64,000 nt of DNA from Pseudoalteromonas sp. XMcav2-N (lineage in GTDB: Bacteria > Pseudomonadota > Gammaproteobacteria > Enterobacterales > Alteromonadaceae): contig NZ_JAMXSF010000006.1 in NCBI RefSeq assembly GCF_024124545.1, forward strand, positions 124,001 through 188,000. The letters run 5' to 3'. The notes beneath the pieces are model-generated. The model saw only the letters and a program-made list of their open reading frames with translations, did no database searches and was not told where the DNA came from. Positions within the stretch are counted from its first letter, which is position 1. Every line of letters starts with the position of its first letter. The position numbers were made by a program, and so were the translations under genes. Below are positions 56,245-64,000 of the stretch, one piece after another.

Positions 56245-57477
56245 TTAAATGACGGTGCCGAGCTGGAATATAGGCAAATACATAGCAACAATCAAGCCGC
56301 CAACCAGTACGCCCAGGATCACCATGATCATAGGTTCAAGCAGTGATGATAACCCATCTACGGCGTCATCTACTTCCTGCTCATAAATACTGGCGACTTT
56401 TGCCAGCATGCTGTCAAGTGCACCGGACTCTTCACCAATAGCCACCATCTGTACGACCATGTCGGGAAAAATTCTGGAATTGCGCATTGCCCAGTTCATC
56501 TGATTACCCGAGCTGACTTCGCCTTTGATGTCTAAAATAGCGTTCTTATAGATAATGTTGCCGGATGCACCTGCGGCAGATTCCAACGCATTTACCAGGG
56601 GAACACCCGCGGCAAAGGTGGTAGACAAAGTTCTGGCATAGCGAGCAACCGCTGCTTTTTTCAGGATCTCACCAATTGCCGGGATCTGCAGCACCATGCG
56701 GTCGTTAAAGTGGCGCACAGCGGCACTGCGTTGTAGTGCTTCTTTATAGGCGTAACCACTTCCGCCCAGCCCGATGAGGAACAGCCACCAGTATTCCTGC
56801 ATAAACTCAGAAATACCTAACACCATCAGGGTAAAGCCGGGTAATTCAGCCCCAAAGCCGGTAAAAATTTCTTCAAACTGAGGCACAACAAAAATCAATA
56901 AAATGGAGGTCACGATCAGGGCAACTGACAACACAGCTATGGGGTAAAACATGGCTTTCTTGATCTTTGATTTCAGTGCTTCAGCTTTTTCTTTGTATAA
57001 CGCCACCCGGTCGAAAATACGATCTAATGCACCGGACTGTTCGCCCGATTCAACCAGGTCACAATATAATTCATCAAAATACTTTGGGTGGCTGCGCAGC
57101 GATTTTGCCAGCGGCTGACCTGCTTTGACTTCGTCTGCAATATGGGTGATCAGCTTACTGACACTTTTATTTTTCGCTCCGGACGCAATCATATCTAGTG
57201 CCTGTACTAAAGCCACACCTGCGGTCAGCATAGTTGCAATTTGTCGGGTGACAACAGCAATGTCTTTCGGGGTGATTTTTTGGGTACTGCTCAAACCAAA
57301 CAAAGGTTTTGGTTTGCGTTTTACTTTAGAGGGGGTGATACCCTGTTTGCGAAGTTGCGCTTTTACTAGCGCCACACTGGTTCCGGTGAGTTCGCCCTGC
57401 AGGCGTTTGCCACGGGCACTGACGCCGACCCAGATAAAGGTATCGACCTTGGCAGAATTTTTGTCGGGTTGATTCAT
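56245..57477 (-). CDS. pilC: Type IV pilus inner-membrane platform protein
   Basis: This 410-residue GspF-family protein has two T2SSF domains and three to four membrane helices. Features are FIWVGVSARGKRLQGELTG at the N-terminus, ITPKDIAVVTRQIATMLTAG, SGEQSGALDRIFDRVA and its second-domain echo IGEESGALDSMLAKVASIYE, and the C-terminal LLEPMIMVILGVLVGGLIVAMYLPIF. It starts 54 bases after pilA, where pilB would normally stand. Confidence 0.95.
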   Translation of the reverse strand: MNQPDKNSAKVDTFIWVGVSARGKRLQGELTGTSVALVKAQLRKQGITPSKVKRKPKPLFGLSSTQKITPKDIAVVTRQIATMLTAGVALVQALDMIASGAKNKSVSKLITHIADEVKAGQPLAKSLRSHPKYFDELYCDLVESGEQSGALDRIFDRVALYKEKAEALKSKIKKAMFYPIAVLSVALIVTSILLIFVVPQFEEIFTGFGAELPGFTLMVLGISEFMQEYWWLFLIGLGGSGYAYKEALQRSAAVRHFNDRMVLQIPAIGEILKKAAVARYARTLSTTFAAGVPLVNALESAAGASGNIIYKNAILDIKGEVSSGNQMNWAMRNSRIFPDMVVQMVAIGEESGALDSMLAKVASIYEQEVDDAVDGLSSLLEPMIMVILGVLVGGLIVAMYLPIFQLGTVI

Positions 57478-57531
57478 ATGCGATGAGTCTGCAAGAGGGA
57501 GAGCCCCTCTTGCATAATTGAGCGCTAACTA

Positions 57532-57987
57532 TTAGTTAGTCGTACAGCTTGCAGGTAACCAGCTCGCTTGTGCGTTACCAGTTACCGTGCCGTTACATTG
57601 CCAGCTGGAAATCTGGAAACCAGCAGTGAAGTCACCGGCTTCTGCCGCTTCACCATCAGCGCCATTAATTGGCGTGAGTGTCACAACCAGACCTGCCATG
57701 TCAGCCTGACCTGTGATAGTAATCAAGCCCGCGGCGCTTACAGTCAGGGTAGTGACATACTGAGTGCCGTCGAAGTCGTCGTCACAGACAGCCGGGTTGC
57801 CACCGATTTGAGCGGTTTCTGTCGCACAGGCTTTAGGCATAGTCGATGCAGCTAATAGCTCAGATGCTTTAGAGCGGTTGATGTAATCCTGGTATGCCGG
57901 CAGTGCAACGGCAGCAAGAATACCAATGATTGCGATTACAATCATTAATTCGATAAGGGTAAAACCACCCTGTTGTCTTTGCGTCAT
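57532..57987 (-). CDS. pilA: Type IV major pilin
   Basis: This 151-residue type IVa prepilin has a short leader MTQRQQGG cleaved before [20 protein letters not shown], including Glu at mature position 5. The C-terminal half has two Cys pairs, one in [17 protein letters not shown] and one in [10 protein letters not shown] to ASC, the last being the D-region disulphide. The ATG at 57987 is used because AGGAGA precedes it and the leader has normal length. A candidate sigma-54 promoter is at 58022-58038. Confidence 0.94.
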   Translation of the reverse strand: MTQRQQGGFTLIELMIVIAIIGILAAVALPAYQDYINRSKASELLAASTMPKACATETAQIGGNPAVCDDDFDGTQYVTTLTVSAAGLITITGQADMAGLVVTLTPINGADGEAAEAGDFTAGFQISSWQCNGTVTGNAQASWLPASCTTN

Positions 57988-58021
57988 GATGTGTCTCCTA
58001 AGGGATGTTAGACCCGATGCC

Positions 58022-58038
58022 AGCAACCACTCACACCA
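58022..58038 (-). promoter_or_regulatory. Candidate sigma-54 promoter of pilA
   Basis: On the - strand the sequence TGGTGTGA-GTGG-TTGCT keeps the TGG, G and purine of the -24 element and all of the TTGCW -12 element, with correct spacing. Transcription would start near 58011, leaving a leader of about 24 bases that contains the AGGAGA ribosome site. PilR/RpoN control of pilA is known in several gammaproteobacteria. Confidence 0.5.
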
Positions 58039-58387
58039 GGGGTTTATTAAATCTGTGCTCTCAGAGTTTAGACCCAGTATAGGTCGTTCTTCTTATCGCC
58101 AATTTGTTGTAAATCAAAGTAGATTGTCATTACTTTGGCCTAGTCAATGATAATGAATAGTCCTTTATAGTCTACTACATTACTATGACAGTTTAGGTCT
58201 TTTTTCTGTTCGCCCGCGATCATCCGTGGTGTCTACACCTTTATATAACAGCTGTTAATACGGTGAGCTGGCATTAAATCAAGAACACGAATAATTTATA
58301 TGCTAATTATTTGTTCGTATTAAAAAGAGTTTTCTTGACCTTGTCAACGAACCGGCTCTGTATTTTCTTACAAAGCCGTTACACCTG
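58039..58387. other. Gap between the pilA promoter and nadC, with an inverted repeat
   Basis: No gene is supported. GAACA-CG-AATAATT (58283-58296) and AATTATTTGTTC (58305-58316) form an imperfect inverted repeat with a two-base bulge and an eight-base spacer, near the nadC 3-prime end. Upstream activator sites for pilA are expected in this region but cannot be recognised by eye. Confidence 0.4.
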
Positions 58388-59227
58388 TTACTCAAAGCGC
58401 ATAGATAAGTCTATACTCTGGAGGTGTTTCGTCAATGCGCCGCTGGAAATGTAGTCAACTCCCGCTTGCGCATACGTCGCCAGTTTATCTAAGGTCATAT
58501 TACCCGACACCTCCAGCTTAGCTCTACCAGCAGTATGTTTAACGGCAATTTGAATGTCTTCAACGGTAAAGTTATCAAGCATGATGATATCGGCACCGGC
58601 TGCAAGCGCTTGCTGCAGCTCATCCAGGTTCTCAACCTCAACCTCTACCGGTTTGTCCGGATGGTTATGTCTGGCTTGTGCAACGGCTTTGTCAATTCCG
58701 CCGCAGGCGGCAATGTGGTTTTCTTTGATCAGGAAAGCATCAAACAGCCCGATACGATGGTTTTTGCCTCCACCGCAGGTAACGGCATATTTTTGCAAAG
58801 CGCGCAGGCCCGGGATGGTTTTACGAGTATCCAGCAGCTGAGTATTAGTATTCGCCAATGCCGCGACATAATGTGCTGTGGAAGTGGCTGTGCCAGAGAG
58901 GGTTTGAACAAAATTCAGGGCGGTACGTTCTGCTGTGAGGATAGCACGCGCGCTGCCTTTTGCTTCAAAAATACGTTGGTTTGGCTGCAACCTGTCTCCG
59001 TCTGCGACAAGTACATTTACCTGAACACTGGGATCAACTTGTCTGAACACCTCAAGGATCAGGTCTTTGCCGCAAAAAATGCACTCTTCACGTGTGATCA
59101 CGTAAGCTTGAGCCTGCTGTGAGGCTGGGATCAGGGCGGCGGTAATATCGCCCTCAGTGGCGTTTTGGTTATTCAGGTCTTCATCAAGTGCCAGCTTAAC
59201 AAGCTGGGTGAGCTGTTCATTTAACAT
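58388..59227 (-). CDS. nadC: Nicotinate-nucleotide diphosphorylase (quinolinate phosphoribosyltransferase)
   Basis: This 279-residue enzyme of NAD synthesis converts quinolinate and PRPP to nicotinate mononucleotide. Family landmarks are [94 protein letters not shown] and IMLDNF. Gene order nadC next to divergent ampD and a nearby pilA is common in gammaproteobacteria. Confidence 0.96.
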   Translation of the reverse strand: MLNEQLTQLVKLALDEDLNNQNATEGDITAALIPASQQAQAYVITREECIFCGKDLILEVFRQVDPSVQVNVLVADGDRLQPNQRIFEAKGSARAILTAERTALNFVQTLSGTATSTAHYVAALANTNTQLLDTRKTIPGLRALQKYAVTCGGGKNHRIGLFDAFLIKENHIAACGGIDKAVAQARHNHPDKPVEVEVENLDELQQALAAGADIIMLDNFTVEDIQIAVKHTAGRAKLEVSGNMTLDKLATYAQAGVDYISSGALTKHLQSIDLSMRFE

Positions 59228-59416
59228 GGGCTATCTTGGCTTTGTTATTCAATAACCTAATTCTACTGTGTTAAGTCCGTTAATGACAATGTCGTTTATC
59301 AGGGTCAGCGTGAGTCAGCTTCCAGCTACCCGGGTTTGGGTGTCAAAATAACATAGTGAAAGTATGGCAAACTTGCTAAGGTAATAACAATATTGATTAG
59401 CTAAGTGGTTCTATTC

Positions 59417-59953
59417 ATGCAGTTAAATTGGCTTTGTGGTGCACTGCAACGGCATTCACCACATTACAATGAGCGTCCGGCAGCGTGTCAGCCTTCGCTA
59501 CTGGTGATCCATTGCATTTCATTGCCTGAAGGTGAATATGGTGGTGATCATATAGACAATTTATTTATGGGGACACTGGACTGCCAGGCACACCCTAGTT
59601 TCGAGTCACTGCGTGGTGTAAGGGTGTCCGCACATTGTGTGATCCGTCGTGATGGCACTGTTGTTCAGTATGTTCCTTTTGATAAACGGGCCTGGCATGC
59701 AGGTGTTTCTGAATTTGCCGGGCAAGAGAACTGCAATGATTTTAGCATCGGTGTTGAGCTGGAGGGCACAGACACTTCCGCTTATACCGAGGCGCAATAT
59801 CAGGCGTTGGCTAAGCTCACCGTGTGGTTACAACAGAGGCTCCCAGAGCTGACCAAAGAGCGTATTGTAGGCCACAGTGATATCGCACCTGGCAGAAAGA
59901 GCGATCCCGGAGTGGCGTTCGATTGGGATAAATATTTTGCGTTGATAACATAA
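59417..59953 (+). CDS. ampD: 1,6-anhydro-N-acetylmuramyl-L-alanine amidase
   Basis: This 178-residue cytoplasmic zinc amidase of cell-wall recycling cleaves anhydro-muropeptides and so keeps AmpC-type beta-lactamase induction low where ampR/ampC exist. The zinc ligands are His32 (LLVIHCISLP), a late His (VGHSDIAPGRKSDPG) and its Asp. The motifs SAHCVIRRDGTVVQYV and NDFSIGVELEG are present. ATG 59417 is preferred over GTG 59405. ampE follows after 11 bases. Confidence 0.94.
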   Translation: MQLNWLCGALQRHSPHYNERPAACQPSLLVIHCISLPEGEYGGDHIDNLFMGTLDCQAHPSFESLRGVRVSAHCVIRRDGTVVQYVPFDKRAWHAGVSEFAGQENCNDFSIGVELEGTDTSAYTEAQYQALAKLTVWLQQRLPELTKERIVGHSDIAPGRKSDPGVAFDWDKYFALIT

Positions 59954-59964
59954 GAGTAGCGGAC

Positions 59965-60849
59965 ATGATGTTAATTTCTATCATAATTGCTTTAGTGATC
60001 GAGCGTTTAGGCGCCCGCTCAGAACATTGGCAGATTGACTTCTATATAGCGAAGTACCTGACCTGGAGTAAAAAGCAGCTAAGCAACAAGGGCGTTTTGG
60101 GCTCTGATCTGGGTGTGATGATCTGGTTTGTCATACCGGCAGTGCTGACTGCTGTGGTATTCCATCTCTCTGATTTTGTCTTATTTCAGTTAGTGTTGAA
60201 CGTACTGATATTGCTAGTGTGCTTTGGGTGCGGACGCTATCGCAGGCTGTACAAAGGCTACCTCAACGCATTGACCCGGGGTGATTCCGAGGCGGTTACG
60301 CTCTATGCATTACAAATGGGGCAAGAGCGTACGGAAACTGAACGCAATGGCGAAACATTCGGACAAACCTTAGTGTGGATTAATTTTCAGCATTACTGCG
60401 CGGTCATGTTCTGGTTTGTTGTATTGGGCGCACCAGGTGCAGTGTTATATGCAACAGCGCGCTCTTTGGTCAGCACACTGACTGAGCGTCAGGAAGAGGA
60501 CATGCCCGCTCAGGTAGCACTGGTACGCAGTACACTGGACACGCATACACAACGCTTCTCCCAGTTACTATTTTGGCTTGACTGGTTGCCTGCCAGAATA
60601 GCCAGTTTTGGCTACCTGATCATAGGCAACTTTACCCAGGGCACCGGGTGTTGGCTCAAATACCTGCTCGACTTTGAGACGTCTAACCGGCGAGTGGTGA
60701 GTGACATTGCACTGGCTGCTGAACAGATAGAGCAGCAGTTTTTTGGCTGTACTTACGAAGCAACCTGTATGATGCGTTTGGTTAAACGTAACATCCTTTT
60801 CTTTTTAGTACTGACTGCCTTGCTGACCTTGTTTGGCGGCCTGAGCTAG
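59965..60849 (+). CDS. ampE: AmpE-family inner-membrane protein
   Basis: This 294-residue protein has about four membrane helices, with the N-terminal MLISIIIALVIERLGARSEHWQIDFY motif, FVVLGAPGAVLYATARSL and LDWLPARIASFGYLIIGNF. AmpE is a conserved partner of AmpD with a CobD/CbiB-like fold and a poorly known role in envelope homeostasis. The second ATG at 59968 is an alternative start. It forms an operon with ampD. Confidence 0.92.
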   Translation: MMLISIIIALVIERLGARSEHWQIDFYIAKYLTWSKKQLSNKGVLGSDLGVMIWFVIPAVLTAVVFHLSDFVLFQLVLNVLILLVCFGCGRYRRLYKGYLNALTRGDSEAVTLYALQMGQERTETERNGETFGQTLVWINFQHYCAVMFWFVVLGAPGAVLYATARSLVSTLTERQEEDMPAQVALVRSTLDTHTQRFSQLLFWLDWLPARIASFGYLIIGNFTQGTGCWLKYLLDFETSNRRVVSDIALAAEQIEQQFFGCTYEATCMMRLVKRNILFFLVLTALLTLFGGLS

Positions 60850-60863
60850 GCATATACAGTACA

Positions 60864-60892
60864 GTACCTGACAGTGTAGGTCTGTCAGGTAC
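60864..60892 (+). terminator. Stem-loop between ampE and the PilZ gene
   Basis: GTACCTGACAG (60864-60874) and CTGTCAGGTAC (60882-60892) form a perfect 11-bp stem with a seven-base loop between convergent genes. The right arm overlaps the end of the PilZ gene. It lacks a long T-run on either side. Confidence 0.7.
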
Positions 60893-63389
60893 CTGGTTGA
60901 GTAGCTAACCAGGCTTTTTTGCGCTCTGACATCACATCCAGCTGGTTTTGATCTACATCCAGGGTCGGCAAGATTTGTTCTGTGATGTCTATCAGGTCAC
61001 AGACTCCAGCCACATTCCATAATGCTTCTTCGAGCCCCTTTGCTTTATGTATCGCATAATGGCTGACGTATCTTAGCTCGTTGGCCAGATAGTCCATATC
61101 AGGGCGTCCTGTTTTGGATATATACAAATGAAACACAAACAGCAGCTCTTTTTTCAATGCACGCTTGATGAATAAGAACAAGGGCTCAAGCGACTCACCT
61201 GCTGCCACACATTGGCTTTTCAGCGCGTCTTTCAGTTCTTTAGCGTGTGGATCAAAACGTAAAAATACTGTGTATTGCAGAGGTTTGTCCTGACGTGATT
61301 GCTTGCGTAGCCGTTCACTCAGATATTCACCAGTGAAGTCACTGGGTAACAGGCCATGGGTCTGGACATATTCCTGATGGTTATGATGGAACACTTCAGA
61401 GAGCAAAATTGTATGAAGTGCTGTCGGGTAGAGCCCCTGGCCTATTGCGCCAATTCTAAAATGGGCCGCCGCTTTGTGCAGATACAAAGGGAACTGACAA
61501 ATACTCTTGGTCACCATATTGCGCAGTGCATGGGACAGACCGGGGATCCTTGGTGCTTCTTCACAGGGCTGAAGCTTATTTTTATTGCTTTCAATCAGGA
61601 TCTTGAAAAACGTGATGGCTGTGTGCTGCACATTACTGAGAATATTCACCTTGAGGTTAATGATGGTTTTTGCCTTATTGACAGCCATCACCTCATATCT
61701 GAGTTTCGTCAGGTTGTGTTGCTTGGTGATTTTCTGCAGCTCAGGTAAGTCGAGGTGCACAATATCCCCTTTCTGTAGCGTCGTGGCTTCTTCCAGTGCG
61801 ACCTGTAAACCCATTACGGAAAAATCTCGGGTGTAGCCGTGTAAAGCTTGTCCGTCGTCTTGCACCACCGTGGCTGCGGTTTTATATAAATAGCGTTTGT
61901 GCGAGCGCAGATTCACATACTCAAGGGCCACAACTTCGAGTGGGGGAGGAACCTTGGCCTTGCCGTGACCAAACTGCTTGATTTGGTTGACCTGCTCTTT
62001 GGGGTATTGCAGTGCCTGATAGTAAGCGGTTTGCTGCTCAGTGGTAATATCACTGAGGGTCATCAGGTATTTAACGTTCTCAATTAGTCCCTGTACACGT
62101 GGGGTGGGGCGCTTGTTGAGCTTTTCTACATTCTTCCCGGCACTGGATGGCAGGGACAGAGGAATAAAAGCATCCTCATGATGACTGGGCATGAGCTGCA
62201 CTTTAAAAATCCGCCAGCTGTCTTTTTGGCTACCAAAGCCCATAAACAAATCACGCAACTCCGCAGACTTTTTTAGCTCCCAGTCAAAGGCTGAGTAAAA
62301 GTAGATCTTACCGTTCTTTCCATGCGTGAAGGTGTAGCAAAAAGCTTCTTTTACGGGTTCCGGGCGCTGCAGTAACATATCCAGACGTTGCTGATTAAAC
62401 ACGCTATAAAGGGAAGATGTCTTGCGTTCATCTTCAAAATAGTAGTTGATATGTGCATTGTTTTCATTTGTCAGGACCAGACTCGGGTAGAGCATGGTAT
62501 TGGCCTGGCTGAAGAATACGAACAGGGAATTGACGCGCGGAAGGTAGTATTGTTCATACCCCTTGCACACGACGGCATCCATTGTATTATCCAGATTGAT
62601 TTTATAGCGTCGTTTATTGCCATGAATAAAGCTTTGCAGGAAGTCATCAAAGCCGCTGTTGTTCTCCACAAACGTACGCTTGAGGCGAACATGATTATAC
62701 TCACTGGATACCGGTTCAACGGCGACGACCTCGTATTGGATCCCGCTTTTCAGGCCCAACTCAAAATCTTGCTCCAGCCCCACCAGTCTTAGTGACACCA
62801 GATCGCCTTTATGCAGGTGATAGTTTGGTGCCAATTTGATTTTGGCGCCGCTGAGAGAGATGTCCGATGTACTGGCATTGGCCAGCCGTTGGTTACCAAA
62901 CTCGACGGTGATTTTGATTGAGTAGTTCATCCGCTCTTCGATACGGCTTTCATAAGAAGCAAAGCGAATATATTGGGTTGCCTGAGAGACGTCCAGCCCG
63001 GTGACATCTTCATCCTGCTGTTGGGCAGCCTGCTTCTGCATCACCTTAAAATTATTGTCGGTGTTCATGACCGCTTCGTATACGGCTAAGGTGTAGCCGC
63101 CATATCGGGCGACCTCCTGTTCGAACACCCGAATAGCAACATCGTCCATAAAATGTTGCTTGCCTTCGTACTCGTAGGGTTTTACTTGACCGGAAACCTG
63201 ACCGCGCAGATCAATAAAGCGGGCAACGGGTTGTGACAGCCGGGTCATTTCCATTTTCAGCAAGAACTGATCAGGCTTACTGAGTTGCGCCGTTTTTTGC
63301 TTGAAGATAAAGTCAAAATTAGGATCGCCGAGATCAATCTTTAATTCATCTATTAAGTCTTGGTATTGTTGTAATTTATCTTCAGCCAT
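60885..63389 (-). CDS. Large protein with two PilZ (c-di-GMP-binding) motifs
   Basis: This 834-residue cytoplasmic protein has no signal peptide. It contains two complete PilZ signatures. The first is RIEER at 149-153 with DISLSG at 176-181; the second is RSHKR at 495-499 with DFSVMG at 522-527. A third, partial site may lie at GNKRRYK near 257. The rest is unassigned. It probably binds cyclic di-GMP and signals to motility, pili or polysaccharide, but no partner is coded next to it; radA is divergent. Confidence 0.88.
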   Translation of the reverse strand: MAEDKLQQYQDLIDELKIDLGDPNFDFIFKQKTAQLSKPDQFLLKMEMTRLSQPVARFIDLRGQVSGQVKPYEYEGKQHFMDDVAIRVFEQEVARYGGYTLAVYEAVMNTDNNFKVMQKQAAQQQDEDVTGLDVSQATQYIRFASYESRIEERMNYSIKITVEFGNQRLANASTSDISLSGAKIKLAPNYHLHKGDLVSLRLVGLEQDFELGLKSGIQYEVVAVEPVSSEYNHVRLKRTFVENNSGFDDFLQSFIHGNKRRYKINLDNTMDAVVCKGYEQYYLPRVNSLFVFFSQANTMLYPSLVLTNENNAHINYYFEDERKTSSLYSVFNQQRLDMLLQRPEPVKEAFCYTFTHGKNGKIYFYSAFDWELKKSAELRDLFMGFGSQKDSWRIFKVQLMPSHHEDAFIPLSLPSSAGKNVEKLNKRPTPRVQGLIENVKYLMTLSDITTEQQTAYYQALQYPKEQVNQIKQFGHGKAKVPPPLEVVALEYVNLRSHKRYLYKTAATVVQDDGQALHGYTRDFSVMGLQVALEEATTLQKGDIVHLDLPELQKITKQHNLTKLRYEVMAVNKAKTIINLKVNILSNVQHTAITFFKILIESNKNKLQPCEEAPRIPGLSHALRNMVTKSICQFPLYLHKAAAHFRIGAIGQGLYPTALHTILLSEVFHHNHQEYVQTHGLLPSDFTGEYLSERLRKQSRQDKPLQYTVFLRFDPHAKELKDALKSQCVAAGESLEPLFLFIKRALKKELLFVFHLYISKTGRPDMDYLANELRYVSHYAIHKAKGLEEALWNVAGVCDLIDITEQILPTLDVDQNQLDVMSERKKAWLATQPGT

Positions 63390-63525
63390 AGGTACACATT
63401 TTAAATCAGCAGATCTTACCCGGTTATTGTTTTAGCCTTTGCCAAATTTATGTCAGTATTAACGCTTACTGTTGAACTAAGCTTAATTGAGTTTTAATTT
63501 AAGCAATAACTATGCCTTGATTTTT

Positions 63526-64000
63526 ATGGGAAAAAAGAAAACCGCATTTGTCTGTAGTGATTGTGGAGCGGAATTTGCTCGATGGCAAGGGCAATGTTCT
63601 GAATGTAAAGCCTGGAATACAATTACTGAGTTCAGAGTCCCTTCTGTGAAAGCTGCCCCACGAGCCGGTACTATGGCCGGCTATGCCGGTGTCGTTGAAG
63701 CTAAGGTTCAGACTCTGGACGAAGTTAATCTCGAATCTCTGCCTAGATTTACCACTGGATTCAAAGAGTTCGATCGCGTATTGGGCGGCGGTGTCGTGCC
63801 TGGCAGCGCCATTTTGATTGGTGGTGAACCAGGTGCCGGTAAGAGTACTTTGCTGTTGCAGACCATGTGTTTGCTTGCCGAGACCATGTCGACCTTATAT
63901 GTAACGGGCGAAGAATCTCTGCAACAAGTTGCCATGCGTGCAAAGCGACTGGGCCTGCCAACCAATAAATTACGTACACTCGCTGAAACAAATGTTGAGA
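63526..64000 (+). CDS. radA: DNA repair protein RadA, N-terminal part (cut by window edge)
   Basis: The first 158 codons of RadA, an ATP-dependent branch-migration helicase of recombination. It has the N-terminal zinc finger CSDCGAEFARWQGQCSEC, LPRFTTGFKEFDRVLGGG, Walker A GGEPGAGKSTLLLQ and YVTGEESLQQVAMRAKRL. The frame is open at the window end. The ATG at 63526 gives the family's usual short lead (MGKKKTAFVCSDCG). It is divergent from the PilZ gene. Confidence 0.95.
   Translation, partial: MGKKKTAFVCSDCGAEFARWQGQCSECKAWNTITEFRVPSVKAAPRAGTMAGYAGVVEAKVQTLDEVNLESLPRFTTGFKEFDRVLGGGVVPGSAILIGGEPGAGKSTLLLQTMCLLAETMSTLYVTGEESLQQVAMRAKRLGLPTNKLRTLAETNVE

Noticed and set aside
61356..62792. Several + strand frames inside the PilZ gene
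   Set aside because: Antisense shadows of a continuous 834-codon frame with clear motifs.
1..64000. CRISPR arrays, tRNA or rRNA genes, prophage modules
   Set aside because: No regularly spaced repeats, cloverleaf sequences or phage structural genes were seen on either strand.

Overview
The window looks like chromosome of a marine gammaproteobacterium of the Alteromonadales, most likely Pseudoalteromonas. This rests on the right-hand housekeeping block (trmL, fieF, cpxRA, yacG, pil genes, coaE, nadC, ampDE, radA) and on protein similarity recognised by eye; no 16S or database search was available. About 46 kb on the left is lower-GC surface-polysaccharide DNA, and the right-hand 17 kb is core genome.

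Region 1 (1-11.4 kb, + strand) is a tightly overlapping operon that closely resembles an enterobacterial common antigen (ECA) cluster: wecB (cut by the window edge), wecC, rffG, rffH, a WecF-like transferase, wecE, a Wzx flippase, a Wzy polymerase and wecG. These would make dTDP-Fuc4N and UDP-ManNAcA and assemble a GlcNAc-ManNAcA-Fuc4N-type unit. The usual wecD acetyltransferase is absent. In its place sit an ATP-grasp ligase and a formyltransferase with an intact Asn-His-Asp triad, which suggests a different N-acyl group on the amino sugar. A second complete wecB follows at 12.0 kb, between two gaps that hold coding relics.

Region 2 (14.4-37.0 kb, + strand) is a second, complete Wzx/Wzy capsule or O-polysaccharide locus. 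It contains manC-manB, wza-wzb-wzc, glycosyltransferases, wzy, an unrecognised lipoprotein, wzx, gmd with an SDR, a cupin, a hexapeptide acyltransferase and a DegT aminotransferase (a set that could make a GDP-linked 3-amino-3,6-dideoxyhexose), gmm, another GT2, a WbpV-like SDR with an altered active site, a short phosphoglycosyl transferase and a WbpM-type dehydratase. It ends at a strong rho-independent terminator.

Region 3 (37.0-46.3 kb, - strand) has an intact IS3-family (IS407-type) element with terminal inverted repeats, a TAAT target duplication and an A6G frameshift site, inserted beside an IS630-type transposase relic. Beyond it are a 1.3 kilo-residue secreted protein with calcium-binding-type repeats and a GlyGly-CTERM tail, ugd, and a YjbH-family exopolysaccharide protein.

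Region 4 (46.8-64 kb) is core genome: hpf, trmL, fieF, a PldB-like hydrolase coupled to cpxA-cpxR, a divergent CpxP/Spy gene with a perfect CpxR box between them, yacG, a type IV pilus cluster in which pilB is displaced downstream of coaE, pilA with a candidate sigma-54 promoter, nadC, ampDE, a large protein with two PilZ motifs, and the start of radA. No tRNA, rRNA or CRISPR was seen.
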